Below are positions 8,869 through 18,155 of a stretch of 64,000 bases of DNA, in pieces. The DNA lies in NCBI RefSeq assembly GCF_042658365.1, contig NZ_JBHSQC010000002.1. One strand, given 5' to 3'. Both the position numbers and the translations under genes were made by a program. This DNA is from Carnobacterium_A antarcticum (GTDB lineage Bacteria > Bacillota > Bacilli > Lactobacillales > Carnobacteriaceae). Within the stretch, counting starts at the first letter, position 1, and each line of letters opens with the position of its first letter. The notes beneath the pieces were generated by a model. The model made no database searches. It had not been told where the DNA came from and saw only the letters and a list, made by a program, of their open reading frames with translations.

Positions 8869-9780
8869 TTAAGAGGAGGGTTTGATTTGTTGTTTTTTAA
8901 TAAATTGATAAAGCCGCTCAATGATGGCTTCATCTTGTTCGTTGTCGAACTTCCGGGCAAACAGGTAATGAGAAGTGATCAATTCGTTAAAATCGTCCTT
9001 TTTCCATACATACGGATTGCCTCTTTCCCAATCGATTTTTCGCATGCAGTTCAATGTGTCTAATCCGTATTTATGAATAGACAATTTATGACTGTAAGGC
9101 GAATTGTAAACTAAGGTTTGTAAAAACATTTCATCGGAACAAGAAGAATGAGAAAATGTTTTTTTGATCCATTCCCTTCTATTCAAGACTTCTTCAGCTA
9201 GCCCATGTGTGATGCTAAACCATTGGGCGCCGTATTTTATTTTATATTGATTTTGTTTTAATCGATTGATCCCAATCATCTTTTGACTCATCAGCAACAA
9301 TTTGTTGACGCCGTTTAACCCATACTTGATGGGTTTAGCTTTCGCCTTATTTAAATGTTCTTGCAGAAAATGATAACTGGAAATTCTCGGCAACAGATCA
9401 GTGATTTCATCATCAGCATAATGAATAAATTCCAGTCCATCGTAATGTGCGAAAAAGCGGTGGATCTCATCTTGTGTTTTCAATGGCAAATCTACCCCTG
9501 ATAGTAAATGATAGTATGCGTATTGGGATTTGGCAGCCATTTCCAGTAAAATCAACTCACATTCAATTTGACTATAGCCTCCCCAGCTCACTTTAATTCT
9601 TGGAACAAAATAAACAGTTGATTTTTTTGCTATTCTTTCAACTGTTTTAAAATCAAAATGAGAAACTTTTTTATCAATGTGGATATAAATATCATTTCTT
9701 TCATCATCTAACAGCTCAATGAGTTTTTCTAATGTCGCGAATTGATTGTGAGCGATGATCAGATAAGCATGTTTCTTCAT
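8869..9780 (-). CDS. Core-2/I-branching-type (GT14-like) glycosyltransferase
   Basis: The N-terminus MKKHAYLIIAHNQF, the IYIHIDKK strand and the HLLSGVDLPL motif near residue 95 are typical of the beta-1,6-N-acetylglucosaminyltransferase (branch) family found in bacterial polysaccharide clusters. No TM or signal peptide is seen. The start is the ATG at 9780 with AGAAGGTG seven bases upstream; a GTG inside that site would be the longer start. It probably adds a branch sugar to the repeat unit on the inner membrane face. The sugar is unknown. Confidence 0.8.
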   Translation of the reverse strand: MKKHAYLIIAHNQFATLEKLIELLDDERNDIYIHIDKKVSHFDFKTVERIAKKSTVYFVPRIKVSWGGYSQIECELILLEMAAKSQYAYYHLLSGVDLPLKTQDEIHRFFAHYDGLEFIHYADDEITDLLPRISSYHFLQEHLNKAKAKPIKYGLNGVNKLLLMSQKMIGINRLKQNQYKIKYGAQWFSITHGLAEEVLNRREWIKKTFSHSSCSDEMFLQTLVYNSPYSHKLSIHKYGLDTLNCMRKIDWERGNPYVWKKDDFNELITSHYLFARKFDNEQDEAIIERLYQFIKKQQIKPSS

Positions 9781-9840
9781 TTTTATCACCTTCTATTTTG
9801 TATGATTTAGTTGGTCGAGTCGTTAATGAACTTTACGCCA

Positions 9841-11376
9841 TCAGACGTTAACTTTTTTTACTTTTATTTTTTTGATAATATTCATCAATACTCCAAACAA
9901 GTAATTAAACTCAGCGGTTTTATAAAAGAAGAGGATAAAAACCAAGTTAGGGATGATAAAGCAGATGAAGAGTCTCACTATAAAATGCACTAAACTTGCA
10001 TCTGAGAAAGCTAAACTAGCTAATCGAGCAGGTAATGCAGCGGCCAATAATACTCCGGAATATCCGGAAAAACGTAAGAAGTAATCTTTGACGGTCGTTT
10101 TAAAACCATTTTTATACAATACGTAAGGTTCGATCCAAAAGACTGTTGTCAACGTACTGATCAAGGTGCCTAAAAGAATGCCGACAAACCCAAAGTAAGT
10201 CGCCAGTGTGATCGAAACAATCAGGTTCACACATAATTCAACTACAGGTTTGTAACGATCGTTCCAAAATAATCCGAAAGCATCTTTAAACAATAGTGTG
10301 GTCTTTCTCATTCCTTTGATATAAAAATTAAGTACGGTTAACGTTACTAACATCTCATTCATTACATAATTGGGACCGATCCATAAAACAATAAAAGGCG
10401 TCAATAGGATCCAGAGGGAAATGGCACAAAAACCGACTAACCAAAAATTGATGAATAACATATTTTTATAGATCGTAAAGGAATGTTCCTTGCTCTCTAC
10501 TGCATTCAAGTTTCCGACACTGGCTGTAACCGAATCAAACAATGGATTCAAAATAGAATTGATAGCATTGAGAACGAGCAGATAGTTGGAATACAATCCG
10601 ACCCAGATGATTCCAACGAAGGCTGAAACTAAAATATTATCCGTTCCTTCTACTGCAACGCCTCCAATTCGGTGAAGAGCCATTGCTTTGACATTTTTGT
10701 AGAGCTCTTTTTTGTCTGCTTCATTCAGTTTTTCTTTATTTTTTGTTTTTAAAAAAGGATACATACTATCCGCTTTTTTTGAAAGCAGGATATTTTCGAT
10801 GACTGTAAAAACGATTTGAACTAAAAGATATAAGATAAAATTTTTCGTTAGATAAAGAACCAGTATTTGGAGTATATTGACAAGTGCGAAAAAAGAACGG
10901 CTATAGTAAGTAACAATGTAATTTTTTTGATCGGCAATAATTAAGGATCGTTTATAGGCAAAAAGGTAAGTAAAAACAGAATCGAATAAAAAGAGGAGGT
11001 AAATGAGGTTCAAATGAGGAATATTCGGAGTATCTTTGATGACAAATGTTAAAAAAGGAAGGAGGATCAGCCCTAAAATCAAAACTGCCAAGCCCACTAG
11101 TTTGTAAATCAAAGCATAAAAGTTCATTAACGCTTTGATCTTTTTTTCGTCTTTGATCGCTAAAGGTTTATAGAGTCCGTAGATAACTGCTGACCCGAAT
11201 CCAAGCTCTGCTAAGGAAAGAATCGATAGCACATCTGTAAACAACCCATGGACCCCTAAATATTCGGCGTTTAACAATCGGATAAAAAATGTTCTAGAAA
11301 TAAACGACAATAATATCCCTAATAGTTGTCCTAAGATCACAAAGACAGCATTTTTAATAGAGTTCTCTGTTCGCAT
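9841..11376 (-). CDS. wzx: Wzx-type oligosaccharide flippase
   Basis: The 511-residue polytopic protein has the MATE/PST-type layout, with about 12-14 TM segments from VFVILGQLLGILLSF onward and a cytoplasmic Lys-rich loop (KTKNKEKLNEADKKEL). It should flip the lipid-linked repeat unit to the outer face before polymerisation. The start at 11376 has GGAAAGGAG eight bases upstream; the open frame to 11439 has no good ribosome site. Specificity for the repeat unit cannot be read. Confidence 0.85.
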   Translation of the reverse strand: MRTENSIKNAVFVILGQLLGILLSFISRTFFIRLLNAEYLGVHGLFTDVLSILSLAELGFGSAVIYGLYKPLAIKDEKKIKALMNFYALIYKLVGLAVLILGLILLPFLTFVIKDTPNIPHLNLIYLLFLFDSVFTYLFAYKRSLIIADQKNYIVTYYSRSFFALVNILQILVLYLTKNFILYLLVQIVFTVIENILLSKKADSMYPFLKTKNKEKLNEADKKELYKNVKAMALHRIGGVAVEGTDNILVSAFVGIIWVGLYSNYLLVLNAINSILNPLFDSVTASVGNLNAVESKEHSFTIYKNMLFINFWLVGFCAISLWILLTPFIVLWIGPNYVMNEMLVTLTVLNFYIKGMRKTTLLFKDAFGLFWNDRYKPVVELCVNLIVSITLATYFGFVGILLGTLISTLTTVFWIEPYVLYKNGFKTTVKDYFLRFSGYSGVLLAAALPARLASLAFSDASLVHFIVRLFICFIIPNLVFILFFYKTAEFNYLFGVLMNIIKKIKVKKVNV

Positions 11377-11455
11377 GCCTTGCTCCTTTCCATGAATGTG
11401 GCTAACTGAGGCTAACGGAATCAGCAGCTCATCATTCATTTAACTGCTAAAACCT

Positions 11456-12616
11456 TTAAAGTGCATAAAATTTCTGCATTTCAGTAACGGTATTAAAAGA
11501 TTTTTTTTCACAATTTCTGGTGAGCTGCAGTTTCAAATCAGGATTGTCCAACACTTGCTTTATTGTTTCGTAAATTGCCGTTGCATTCATTTCAGTAATT
11601 AAACCATCTTTGCCATGAGTGATAAACTCTTTAGCTGTTAAAAAATTAGTCGCTACCACGGGTTTCCCAAAGCTGATAGCTTCTGCCATTGTGAGACAAT
11701 ACCCTTCATGTTTTGAAGGCTGAACATAGATGTCGCATTCTTTATAATAAGGATAAGGATTTTCTTTTGCTCCCAGCAAAATGAGTGAATCTTCAACGCC
11801 ATGTTTTTTGATTTGTTTTTCCAGTTTTCCTTTTATTCGGCCTTCCCCGATTAAAAACCATTTGAAGCTATAACCGGATTTTTTGAGCTTAGCAGCTGCT
11901 TCTGGCAAAAACTCTTGGCCTTTTTCTTCTGATAACCGGCCTACCGTTAAAATTTTTGTGCCTTCATATTGAAAGTCACTGACACTTTGTTGAGCTTTTT
12001 GAATAAATTCTTGGCTATTAAAGATAGAATAAAACACGTCTGTTTTTGCTTTTAATTCAGGATAGACTTCATCGAATCTTTCTTTGGCACCTTGCGACAC
12101 ACAAAATATTTGGTCAAAATGAAGAAATAATTTGTGTCCCTCTTTTTTTTCGCTAGGCGATAACTTTGTGTAGTCTTCATGGACCCACATCACTTTTTTA
12201 GCCGCTTTGATTTTTTCGACTACAAAAGGAGTGGTACTTTTTGTACCGCCATCATAAGCAATTGCTAAATCAAACTCTTTTTCTTCTATTTTATACGGTC
12301 GCAGTAAGAACTTTGTCAACAGATCAGTGTTTTTTGTGATCCGAGCATGGGCCGTTAAAAAGGAAGCTTTTAAAAAAAGATACGGTTTTTTGTTTTTAAA
12401 ACTCTGGGTTAGGTAAACTTTGTCTCTGATTCCCATGCCTTTATCTGTGAGGTAAACGTAAGCAGCTTTGTTTTTGATCAATGGCAATAACGTTTTATCA
12501 TCTTCAGCAAAAACTACTGTGATTTCATAATCTTTCAGTTCATTTATTAACCGAATAAAGGAATGTTCGACTCCTCCATTTGTTAATGTCCTTATGACAA
12601 ATACAACACTTTTCAT
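11456..12616 (-). CDS. GT4-family glycosyltransferase
   Basis: The 386-residue GT-B enzyme opens with a strand-loop containing GGVEHSFIRL. It carries the C-terminal donor-binding region TVGRLSEEKGQEFLPEA and the E-x7-E signature QPSKHEGYCLTMAEA (near residue 300). This is the normal GT4 architecture for cytoplasmic assembly of a lipid-linked repeat unit. The ATG at 12616 follows AGGCGGTG by six bases; an in-frame GTG lies within that site. Sugar and linkage are unknown. Confidence 0.88.
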   Translation of the reverse strand: MKSVVFVIRTLTNGGVEHSFIRLINELKDYEITVVFAEDDKTLLPLIKNKAAYVYLTDKGMGIRDKVYLTQSFKNKKPYLFLKASFLTAHARITKNTDLLTKFLLRPYKIEEKEFDLAIAYDGGTKSTTPFVVEKIKAAKKVMWVHEDYTKLSPSEKKEGHKLFLHFDQIFCVSQGAKERFDEVYPELKAKTDVFYSIFNSQEFIQKAQQSVSDFQYEGTKILTVGRLSEEKGQEFLPEAAAKLKKSGYSFKWFLIGEGRIKGKLEKQIKKHGVEDSLILLGAKENPYPYYKECDIYVQPSKHEGYCLTMAEAISFGKPVVATNFLTAKEFITHGKDGLITEMNATAIYETIKQVLDNPDLKLQLTRNCEKKSFNTVTEMQKFYAL

Positions 12617-12641
12617 AAAAGACACCGCCTGTTTCTTATTT

Positions 12642-14066
12642 TCAAAATTTCGTTAAGGATGCTTTGTATAATACGTAGAGGGGTATAAATCGATTCGTGA
12701 CCGCAGTGGAAATGATGGTGATGCTTCCAGGGGAGAAAAAAGCAATGTTAACTGCAACGAAAATGGCTAAAAAGATACCGAAAACGTTTGTTTTTTGTGT
12801 AGCTAATCGATCTAGTTTCAGCACCAAAGAAACAAACAATGCCGGAACCAAAACTCCTAACGCTCCTAGCAGCCCAATGGCTTGTGTAATCGTCGGCGGG
12901 ATTTGATCCGCCCATAAGGAATGACCGTAAAGAGTCGTATTAAACATTTGCACTGTGCTGGGAATAGAAGCCACAAACCGGTTAAAGTAGATCGTATTCT
13001 CTAATAGGTCTTTAAAAAGCGTTAACACTGTGTATTTGTCACCATAAAAGTCTAATGATTTGATCCCAAGAGCGATATTCTGCTGTCCTTCAAAATAAAC
13101 ACTGAATTCTTGTGCAATATGAGCCGTATCGTAACTGCTTAATCCTTCTGAGATATTACGTGTATTGTTAAACCGGACAATAGAAACCAATACTAAAATA
13201 AATACTAAAGAGCTTAAACAAATAGTCAAAATACTTTTTTTGTGTTTTGGAAAAACTCTAATGAGTAAATAAATATAAGCAAAAGCTTCAATGAATATCA
13301 TATTTCGTGATGTGCCATTAAAAAAGGATAGGGATACTAATACGACCAACATCGAAAACCAAAGATTTTTTTTATCTTCGCTCTGCTTCTCTCTGTCGCC
13401 AAACAGCTCGATCAAGTAGACTGTCACAATGATTTTAGTCCAAGCGATAATCAATACAGACATGCCGAATGTTGAATCATCCTTTGAAAGAAAGACCGTG
13501 TCAAAAATAAAATTAAATCCGTTTAAGGCATTGGGGTCTAAGACAATCACCAAAAGAGACAATCCTGCCATCCCAAGCACCAATGATGGGTTCATACTCT
13601 TGGTATTCAATCCATTTATTTTAAGCAATTTGCCTTGTTCAACCGGCAGCTCCATCGTTGTACTTGTCTTTTTGATTTTGCTGTAAAAGTAGCTGCTGGC
13701 TAAGATGCTGACGACCAGTTCTACTACCATCAAGATCAATGCCATATTTAAATGCCGTACCGATACAGTTGTCTCATATCTGATCTGATAATGAGAAATT
13801 TTGATCAAAACCGGTGTGATACAGTACCTTATCAGCCAGATACCGTTTAAAACGAGATACCCCATGCTGAAAGCTTTAATAGGCGGAGCAAATAGTTTAT
13901 AAAAAATTGAAAAGAACAAAGGCAATAGAAATTGCCACTGATAACCTGGGACAGCTTGTGGGTCAATAGTTAAAAAGGCAGCTGCGAGTCCGATAAAAAC
14001 AAAGATATCTTTGTTTATGCTTAGGCTGAAGTGGTCTGTTGCAGTTGGAACCGTCAGTGACTTCAT
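12642..14066 (-). CDS. wzy: Wzy-type oligosaccharide repeat-unit polymerase
   Basis: The protein has 474 residues and is very hydrophobic, with roughly 12 TM segments and a larger extracytoplasmic loop around residues 305-390 (YDTAHIAQEFSVYFEGQ onward). Together with its place beside wzx this fits the O-antigen or EPS polymerase family, which is poorly conserved in sequence. Its ATG overlaps the stop of a 24-codon ORF (ATGA), so translation is probably coupled to it. No independent strong ribosome site is seen. Confidence 0.8.
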   Translation of the reverse strand: MKSLTVPTATDHFSLSINKDIFVFIGLAAAFLTIDPQAVPGYQWQFLLPLFFSIFYKLFAPPIKAFSMGYLVLNGIWLIRYCITPVLIKISHYQIRYETTVSVRHLNMALILMVVELVVSILASSYFYSKIKKTSTTMELPVEQGKLLKINGLNTKSMNPSLVLGMAGLSLLVIVLDPNALNGFNFIFDTVFLSKDDSTFGMSVLIIAWTKIIVTVYLIELFGDREKQSEDKKNLWFSMLVVLVSLSFFNGTSRNMIFIEAFAYIYLLIRVFPKHKKSILTICLSSLVFILVLVSIVRFNNTRNISEGLSSYDTAHIAQEFSVYFEGQQNIALGIKSLDFYGDKYTVLTLFKDLLENTIYFNRFVASIPSTVQMFNTTLYGHSLWADQIPPTITQAIGLLGALGVLVPALFVSLVLKLDRLATQKTNVFGIFLAIFVAVNIAFFSPGSITIISTAVTNRFIPLYVLYKASLTKF

Positions 14067-14137
14067 AAGGCTTCACCAACCAAACAGTTAAATAAAATAA
14101 GCCGTTTTTTAAGAAGCTTCAATAATAATGCATTCAT
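14063..14137 (-). CDS. 24-residue small ORF coupled to wzy
   Basis: The ATG at 14137 has a textbook GGAGGG seven bases upstream. The ORF begins MNALLLKLLKKR, ends LVGEAL, and its stop overlaps the wzy start as ATGA. The peptide is cationic at residues 7-12 and hydrophobic elsewhere. It may be a leader that loads ribosomes onto wzy, a small membrane peptide, or the relic of a lost gene. I do not recognise a family. Confidence 0.5.
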   Translation of the reverse strand: MNALLLKLLKKRLILFNCLVGEAL

Positions 14138-14204
14138 TTTAAAACCCTCCATCATGTGCTGCTTTTTCCAAAAGGAACACCTCAAGATTTTTATGCTTTC
14201 TAAA

Positions 14205-15005
14205 CTAAAGTTTAAAGACACGTTCATGGTATTTTTTTAAAAGCACTTTTGGAAATAATCCTACAATCAGCGGTCTAAACGAATGCAATGAATATTTAAA
14301 GGGCAACTCCATTTTTTTATGCCACATACGAGCTAATTTATACTCATTGATTCTATATTTGTATTGGCGTTTGCTAAACGAATGTTGTGCTTCATAATAA
14401 TCCATTAGTATCTCCCCAAGATTGTAACCTTTATAGCCTTTGAAATATAATTTACACCACAAATCATAATCTTCTGCTCGTCCGATAATCGCTTCTGTAG
14501 AATACCCCTCGACAGCTAACAAAGCCGATTTACGCATCATAACGGAAGGATGAACAAATGTATGTCCTAAGAAAATGTCGGTCTTAGTTCTTTCGCCTTT
14601 TTCCTCGACATCTTTTCCCCAGACTCCACTTTCATCATAAAAGGTACGACCAGTTCCAACAATGGCGTAATCTGGTTGACCGTCTAAAAAAGCGACCTGT
14701 TTTTCAAAACGTTCTGGGTAAGCAATATCATCATCATCCATGCGGGCAATATATTCTCCGCTAGCAACAGCTAAACAGTTATTTAATGTTTTAGATAACC
14801 TTAAATTTTGTTCGTTTTCCAGTAAAATGATGCGTTCATCTTGCAATGCCAGCTCTTGCAGAATGGTCTTACTGTTGTCTGTTGATTTATCATCACAAAT
14901 AATCAGCTCAAAATCTGAGAATGTCTGGTTGAGAATAGATTCAACGGCTCTTCTTAATCCTTTTGATCCATTATAAACGCCCATGATCGCGGATACTTTA
15001 GGCAT
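14205..15005 (-). CDS. GT2-family glycosyltransferase
   Basis: The 266-residue cytoplasmic GT-A enzyme opens MPKVSAIMGVYNGSKGL and has CDDKSTDNS near residue 36 and an intact metal-binding ARMDDDDIAYPERF near 88. The length and the FVHPSVMMRKS region fit the EpsE-like GT2 group. It has a strong AAAGGAG site. Unlike the two GT2-like proteins at the other end of the cluster, all acidic residues are present, so it should be active. Sugar and linkage are unknown. Confidence 0.9.
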   Translation of the reverse strand: MPKVSAIMGVYNGSKGLRRAVESILNQTFSDFELIICDDKSTDNSKTILQELALQDERIILLENEQNLRLSKTLNNCLAVASGEYIARMDDDDIAYPERFEKQVAFLDGQPDYAIVGTGRTFYDESGVWGKDVEEKGERTKTDIFLGHTFVHPSVMMRKSALLAVEGYSTEAIIGRAEDYDLWCKLYFKGYKGYNLGEILMDYYEAQHSFSKRQYKYRINEYKLARMWHKKMELPFKYSLHSFRPLIVGLFPKVLLKKYHERVFKL

Positions 15006-15062
15006 ATTGGCTGCTCCTTTCTTTCACTGCTCTTTTTTTATCTTTTTAAACCATGCTTCACT

Positions 15063-16124
15063 TTACCGATACTGAGGAAAATAATGATTATCGATGCTTT
15101 CATCGTTATTTTCTAATTCAAGTAAATGATGATAAATTTCAGGATCGTAAATTTTTTTTCCAATATAAAAATTCGTTGGATCTAATTTTGAAAATGATTT
15201 CTTGAATTTGTAAAGCGAGTCTACATCTGATTCGTATCCCCCGCCTAAATGGTATTTTTTATAACCATTCGCACTCCCCCATTTTGCAATTTCATAAAAC
15301 AAGAGATTATTGGGTTTCAATCGATTGCATTCTCTATTTGAACCAGAGAAAAGATTATGAACATGATTCCCGTAAAATAAAATCAATGCTGAAGCGATAA
15401 TGACTTCTTCAAAATAAGCATTAACTAAAAGAATGTGGTCTTTCATCGAATTTAGCGTATCGTCAAAGAAAGCTTCATTGAAATAATAATAGTCAACGGC
15501 ACTATTGTGTTGCATCGTTGTTTTATATAACTCTTTAAAGTCTTTCAGTGTATTGAAATCATCTCCTACGATCACGGAAACGCCATTTTTTTCGGCTTGC
15601 TTGATTTTATTACGGCAGTTGTGCTCTAAATTGCGCTTCATTTCTTCAGGATCTGATAGATCCATATAAATGGTTTTTCTAACAGCTGATAGGTCACAAT
15701 GCTGATCAAAGAATAAGTGATTGTCCATTAAAGGATGAAAACGGTCAAATTGGCTGATGATGTTTTTTTGATGGCAGTATTCTGTAAAATCTTCAAAAAA
15801 ATCGGTTTTTAATTGTTCTAAATTGCCATCAGGTTCATTAACCTGAAACAGTGGACCTCCATAACCATAGACACTGCTAATATCAAAATAGAGATTCTCT
15901 TTGACTTTTCCTGCTAGCTTTTTATCTTTGGCGACATCCCGATACATAAAAGGGTAAGCCACTTTTCCATCATCAGATTGATAATAATAAAGAATCGGTT
16001 CGCCATCTCCGTTATTTTTAAAAGGAGTGAAATAATCGTAAGTAAAGTAAATGTCGGTTAAATCAAACGTATTTACAATCGTATTCCAATTTTTTTTATC
16101 AGTAATTTCTTTTAGTATCATCAT
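15063..16124 (-). CDS. FemX/GNAT-fold acyl- or aminoacyltransferase-like protein, copy B
   Basis: The 353-residue protein resembles the GNAT-like fold of peptidoglycan bridge (FemABX) enzymes. Features seen are VDYYYFNEAFF, KIKQAEKNGV and the C-terminal block YHLGGGYESDVDSLYKFKK followed by IGKKIYDPEIYHHLLE. The protein encoded at 17041-18072 shares these blocks and is clearly a paralogue. Family members transfer amino acids from tRNA, or acyl groups. Inside a polysaccharide cluster the likely acceptor is an amino sugar of the repeat unit (inference). Two tandem ATGs follow AAAGGAG. Confidence 0.7.
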   Translation of the reverse strand: MMILKEITDKKNWNTIVNTFDLTDIYFTYDYFTPFKNNGDGEPILYYYQSDDGKVAYPFMYRDVAKDKKLAGKVKENLYFDISSVYGYGGPLFQVNEPDGNLEQLKTDFFEDFTEYCHQKNIISQFDRFHPLMDNHLFFDQHCDLSAVRKTIYMDLSDPEEMKRNLEHNCRNKIKQAEKNGVSVIVGDDFNTLKDFKELYKTTMQHNSAVDYYYFNEAFFDDTLNSMKDHILLVNAYFEEVIIASALILFYGNHVHNLFSGSNRECNRLKPNNLLFYEIAKWGSANGYKKYHLGGGYESDVDSLYKFKKSFSKLDPTNFYIGKKIYDPEIYHHLLELENNDESIDNHYFPQYR

Positions 16125-16177
16125 GTAAATCCCACTCCTTTAAAATAAAAGATCGTCTTAAAACTGCCTTTTTCAGT

Positions 16178-16897
16178 TCACTCATTTGCTCTTTCTTGTT
16201 TTAGCTGGTTTAAAGCATGGATGATCACACTGTTTCCATAAATATTAACCATCGCTTTAGGCAGTTCTTCTACTTGCCACTGATTGACCCGATAATTATC
16301 GAAGTCTTCTAGATTTTCTTCTTCATTCTCTGAAATATCAGAACGTTTGATCACCTTAACGATCGTCAGAAATAATATTTTAAAATCAAATGAAAAAGAA
16401 ACTTTTTCAATATACTCTATATCTAATGCGAAACGTTCTTCCCAATTTAAACTGTTTCTTCCATTTACTTGTGCCCATCCGCTTATGCCAGGATTAACGT
16501 TATGCCGCTGGATCTCTTTTTTTGTATAACAAGGCAAATAGTTTACTAATAATGGCCGCGGCCCGATAAAACTCATTTCGCCTCTTAAAATATTGATGAG
16601 TTGAGGCATTTCGTCTAAACTTAATTTCCGAATAATCAGTCCAATCGTTAATAGACGTTCTCTTTCTGTTAAGGGGTTTCCATTGCTATCCTTTTCTGCG
16701 CGCATGCTTCGAAGTTTATAAATCTTAAATGTTTTATTTTTTCTGCCGACCCTTTCTTGCAGGAAAAAAATCGGGCCAGTAGAATCTTCTATTTTTATGA
16801 GTATTCCGCATACCAGGATCAGGGGCCAAATTAAGAGCAGCAGCAACAAAGCAGCTAACTTATCAACCCCCATTTTGACTGTGAGATAATGGTTCAT
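16178..16897 (-). CDS. Initiating sugar-phosphate transferase (WcaJ/EpsL type)
   Basis: This enzyme moves a sugar-1-phosphate onto undecaprenyl phosphate to start the repeat unit. One N-terminal TM (LAALLLLLLIWPLILVCGI) is followed by the signatures FFLQERVGRKNKTFKIYKLRSM, RKLSLDEMPQLINILRGEMSFIGPRP and ISGWAQVNGRN. At 239 residues it is the short, single-TM type, as in EpsL or PglC-like enzymes, with an acidic-rich C-terminal extension (SENEEENLEDFDNY). It has a GGAGGAG site. Confidence 0.92.
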   Translation of the reverse strand: MNHYLTVKMGVDKLAALLLLLLIWPLILVCGILIKIEDSTGPIFFLQERVGRKNKTFKIYKLRSMRAEKDSNGNPLTERERLLTIGLIIRKLSLDEMPQLINILRGEMSFIGPRPLLVNYLPCYTKKEIQRHNVNPGISGWAQVNGRNSLNWEERFALDIEYIEKVSFSFDFKILFLTIVKVIKRSDISENEEENLEDFDNYRVNQWQVEELPKAMVNIYGNSVIIHALNQLKQERANE

Positions 16898-17040
16898 CTA
16901 TCTTCTCCTCCTCACCATACTGCTGAAAGTGACTGTTAACTAGATGCTAGAACTGCTTTTGAGAGGTTTTTTTGTGGGGATTTACGAGGCTGTTTCCGAG
17001 GGTTCCGCTTAATGAAATAAAAGAGGCAATTCTTACTAAC

Positions 17041-18072
17041 TTATGAGTCTGATAATCGATAAGCCGGGAAAAAAGAGGTTTCTTTGCATTGTTCTTTTAA
17101 ATGATGGGCTTCCACTAATTGGTCATAAATTTCTTTATTGTGGATTTTTTTACCAATATGAAAAGGGTATATTCCGGTCTTAGCAAATTTCTTTTTGAAC
17201 TTATAAATGCCGTCGTCTTCTTCATATCCACCGCCTAAAATATAATACTCTAATCCTTGTTCTTGAAGCCATTTTATCGATTGAATTTCCAAGTAAGCTG
17301 CAGGAGTTAAAGAGTAATACTCGCTTAAGGTCCCTCCAAGAAAACCATAAGCGTATTTTTTTCCATATAAATTTAAACTTGCAGAAATAACTTTTCCATC
17401 TAATAAAACATATGCATAGACGTAGTTTCCTTTTAAATTTTCGTTCATCTTTTCAAAAAATGCTTTATCAAAATAATAATAATCTGTTGCGTCATTACGG
17501 TTCATGGTTGCATAATACACCGTCAGAAATTCTTCTAAATAAGCGCCTTCTGTATCAAAAAGGACTTCCAAGTTATTTTTTTCACTTTTTTTAAAGTCCC
17601 GCTTTATGCTCTTATGGCAATCTTGCCACAGAGGTTTTTTTAGGTTTCGCGCAATGTTCATACCTACTAACATTGTCTCTCCGTAGTAATACTGCATAAC
17701 ATCGTTGTTTTCTAACAAATGAAATCGGATAAATTCACTAACGATATTGTTTTCTCTGCAATATTCACTGAAACTGTTAAAATATCCTGAAAGAAGTTTC
17801 TCTAAATTTTTCACATCAAATGTAACCGGACCTCCAAAACCATAAGGTGTCGTAATATCGTAATAATCTTTTTCTGATAGATTGACCGGGATTTTTCGTT
17901 TAATAAACAAGTTTTTTACTGTTCCATAATCACTATGGTATTCAAACGTTTGTACTTCGCCTTCTTCATGTTCTTCGTACAATTCTCCATATCTTTCTTG
18001 GAAATAGATATCTTTTTCTTGTTTAGAAGATTCATATTTAGTATCACTATCAACCGCTGAATAAAAATCCAT
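17041..18072 (-). CDS. FemX/GNAT-fold acyl- or aminoacyltransferase-like protein, copy A
   Basis: This 343-residue protein is a paralogue of the one encoded at 15063-16124. It shares YYYFDKAFF, LGGGYEEDDGIYKFKKKF and HIGKKIHNKEIYDQLVE, and the KSIKRDFKKSEKN helix preceding the acceptor domain. The first 60 residues are acidic and differ from copy B. It has no TM segment. I infer acylation or aminoacylation of a polysaccharide building block; the substrate is not known. A GAGGGAG site precedes the ATG. The sugar transferase gene separates the two copies. Confidence 0.7.
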   Translation of the reverse strand: MDFYSAVDSDTKYESSKQEKDIYFQERYGELYEEHEEGEVQTFEYHSDYGTVKNLFIKRKIPVNLSEKDYYDITTPYGFGGPVTFDVKNLEKLLSGYFNSFSEYCRENNIVSEFIRFHLLENNDVMQYYYGETMLVGMNIARNLKKPLWQDCHKSIKRDFKKSEKNNLEVLFDTEGAYLEEFLTVYYATMNRNDATDYYYFDKAFFEKMNENLKGNYVYAYVLLDGKVISASLNLYGKKYAYGFLGGTLSEYYSLTPAAYLEIQSIKWLQEQGLEYYILGGGYEEDDGIYKFKKKFAKTGIYPFHIGKKIHNKEIYDQLVEAHHLKEQCKETSFFPAYRLSDS

Positions 18073-18155
18073 TTATCTCCCTCTTCTCTTTTTGACGTTT
18101 ACTGCTTCGTTATACTAAGTTATACGGATAGATTTAAATCATTTAAAGACTATTT

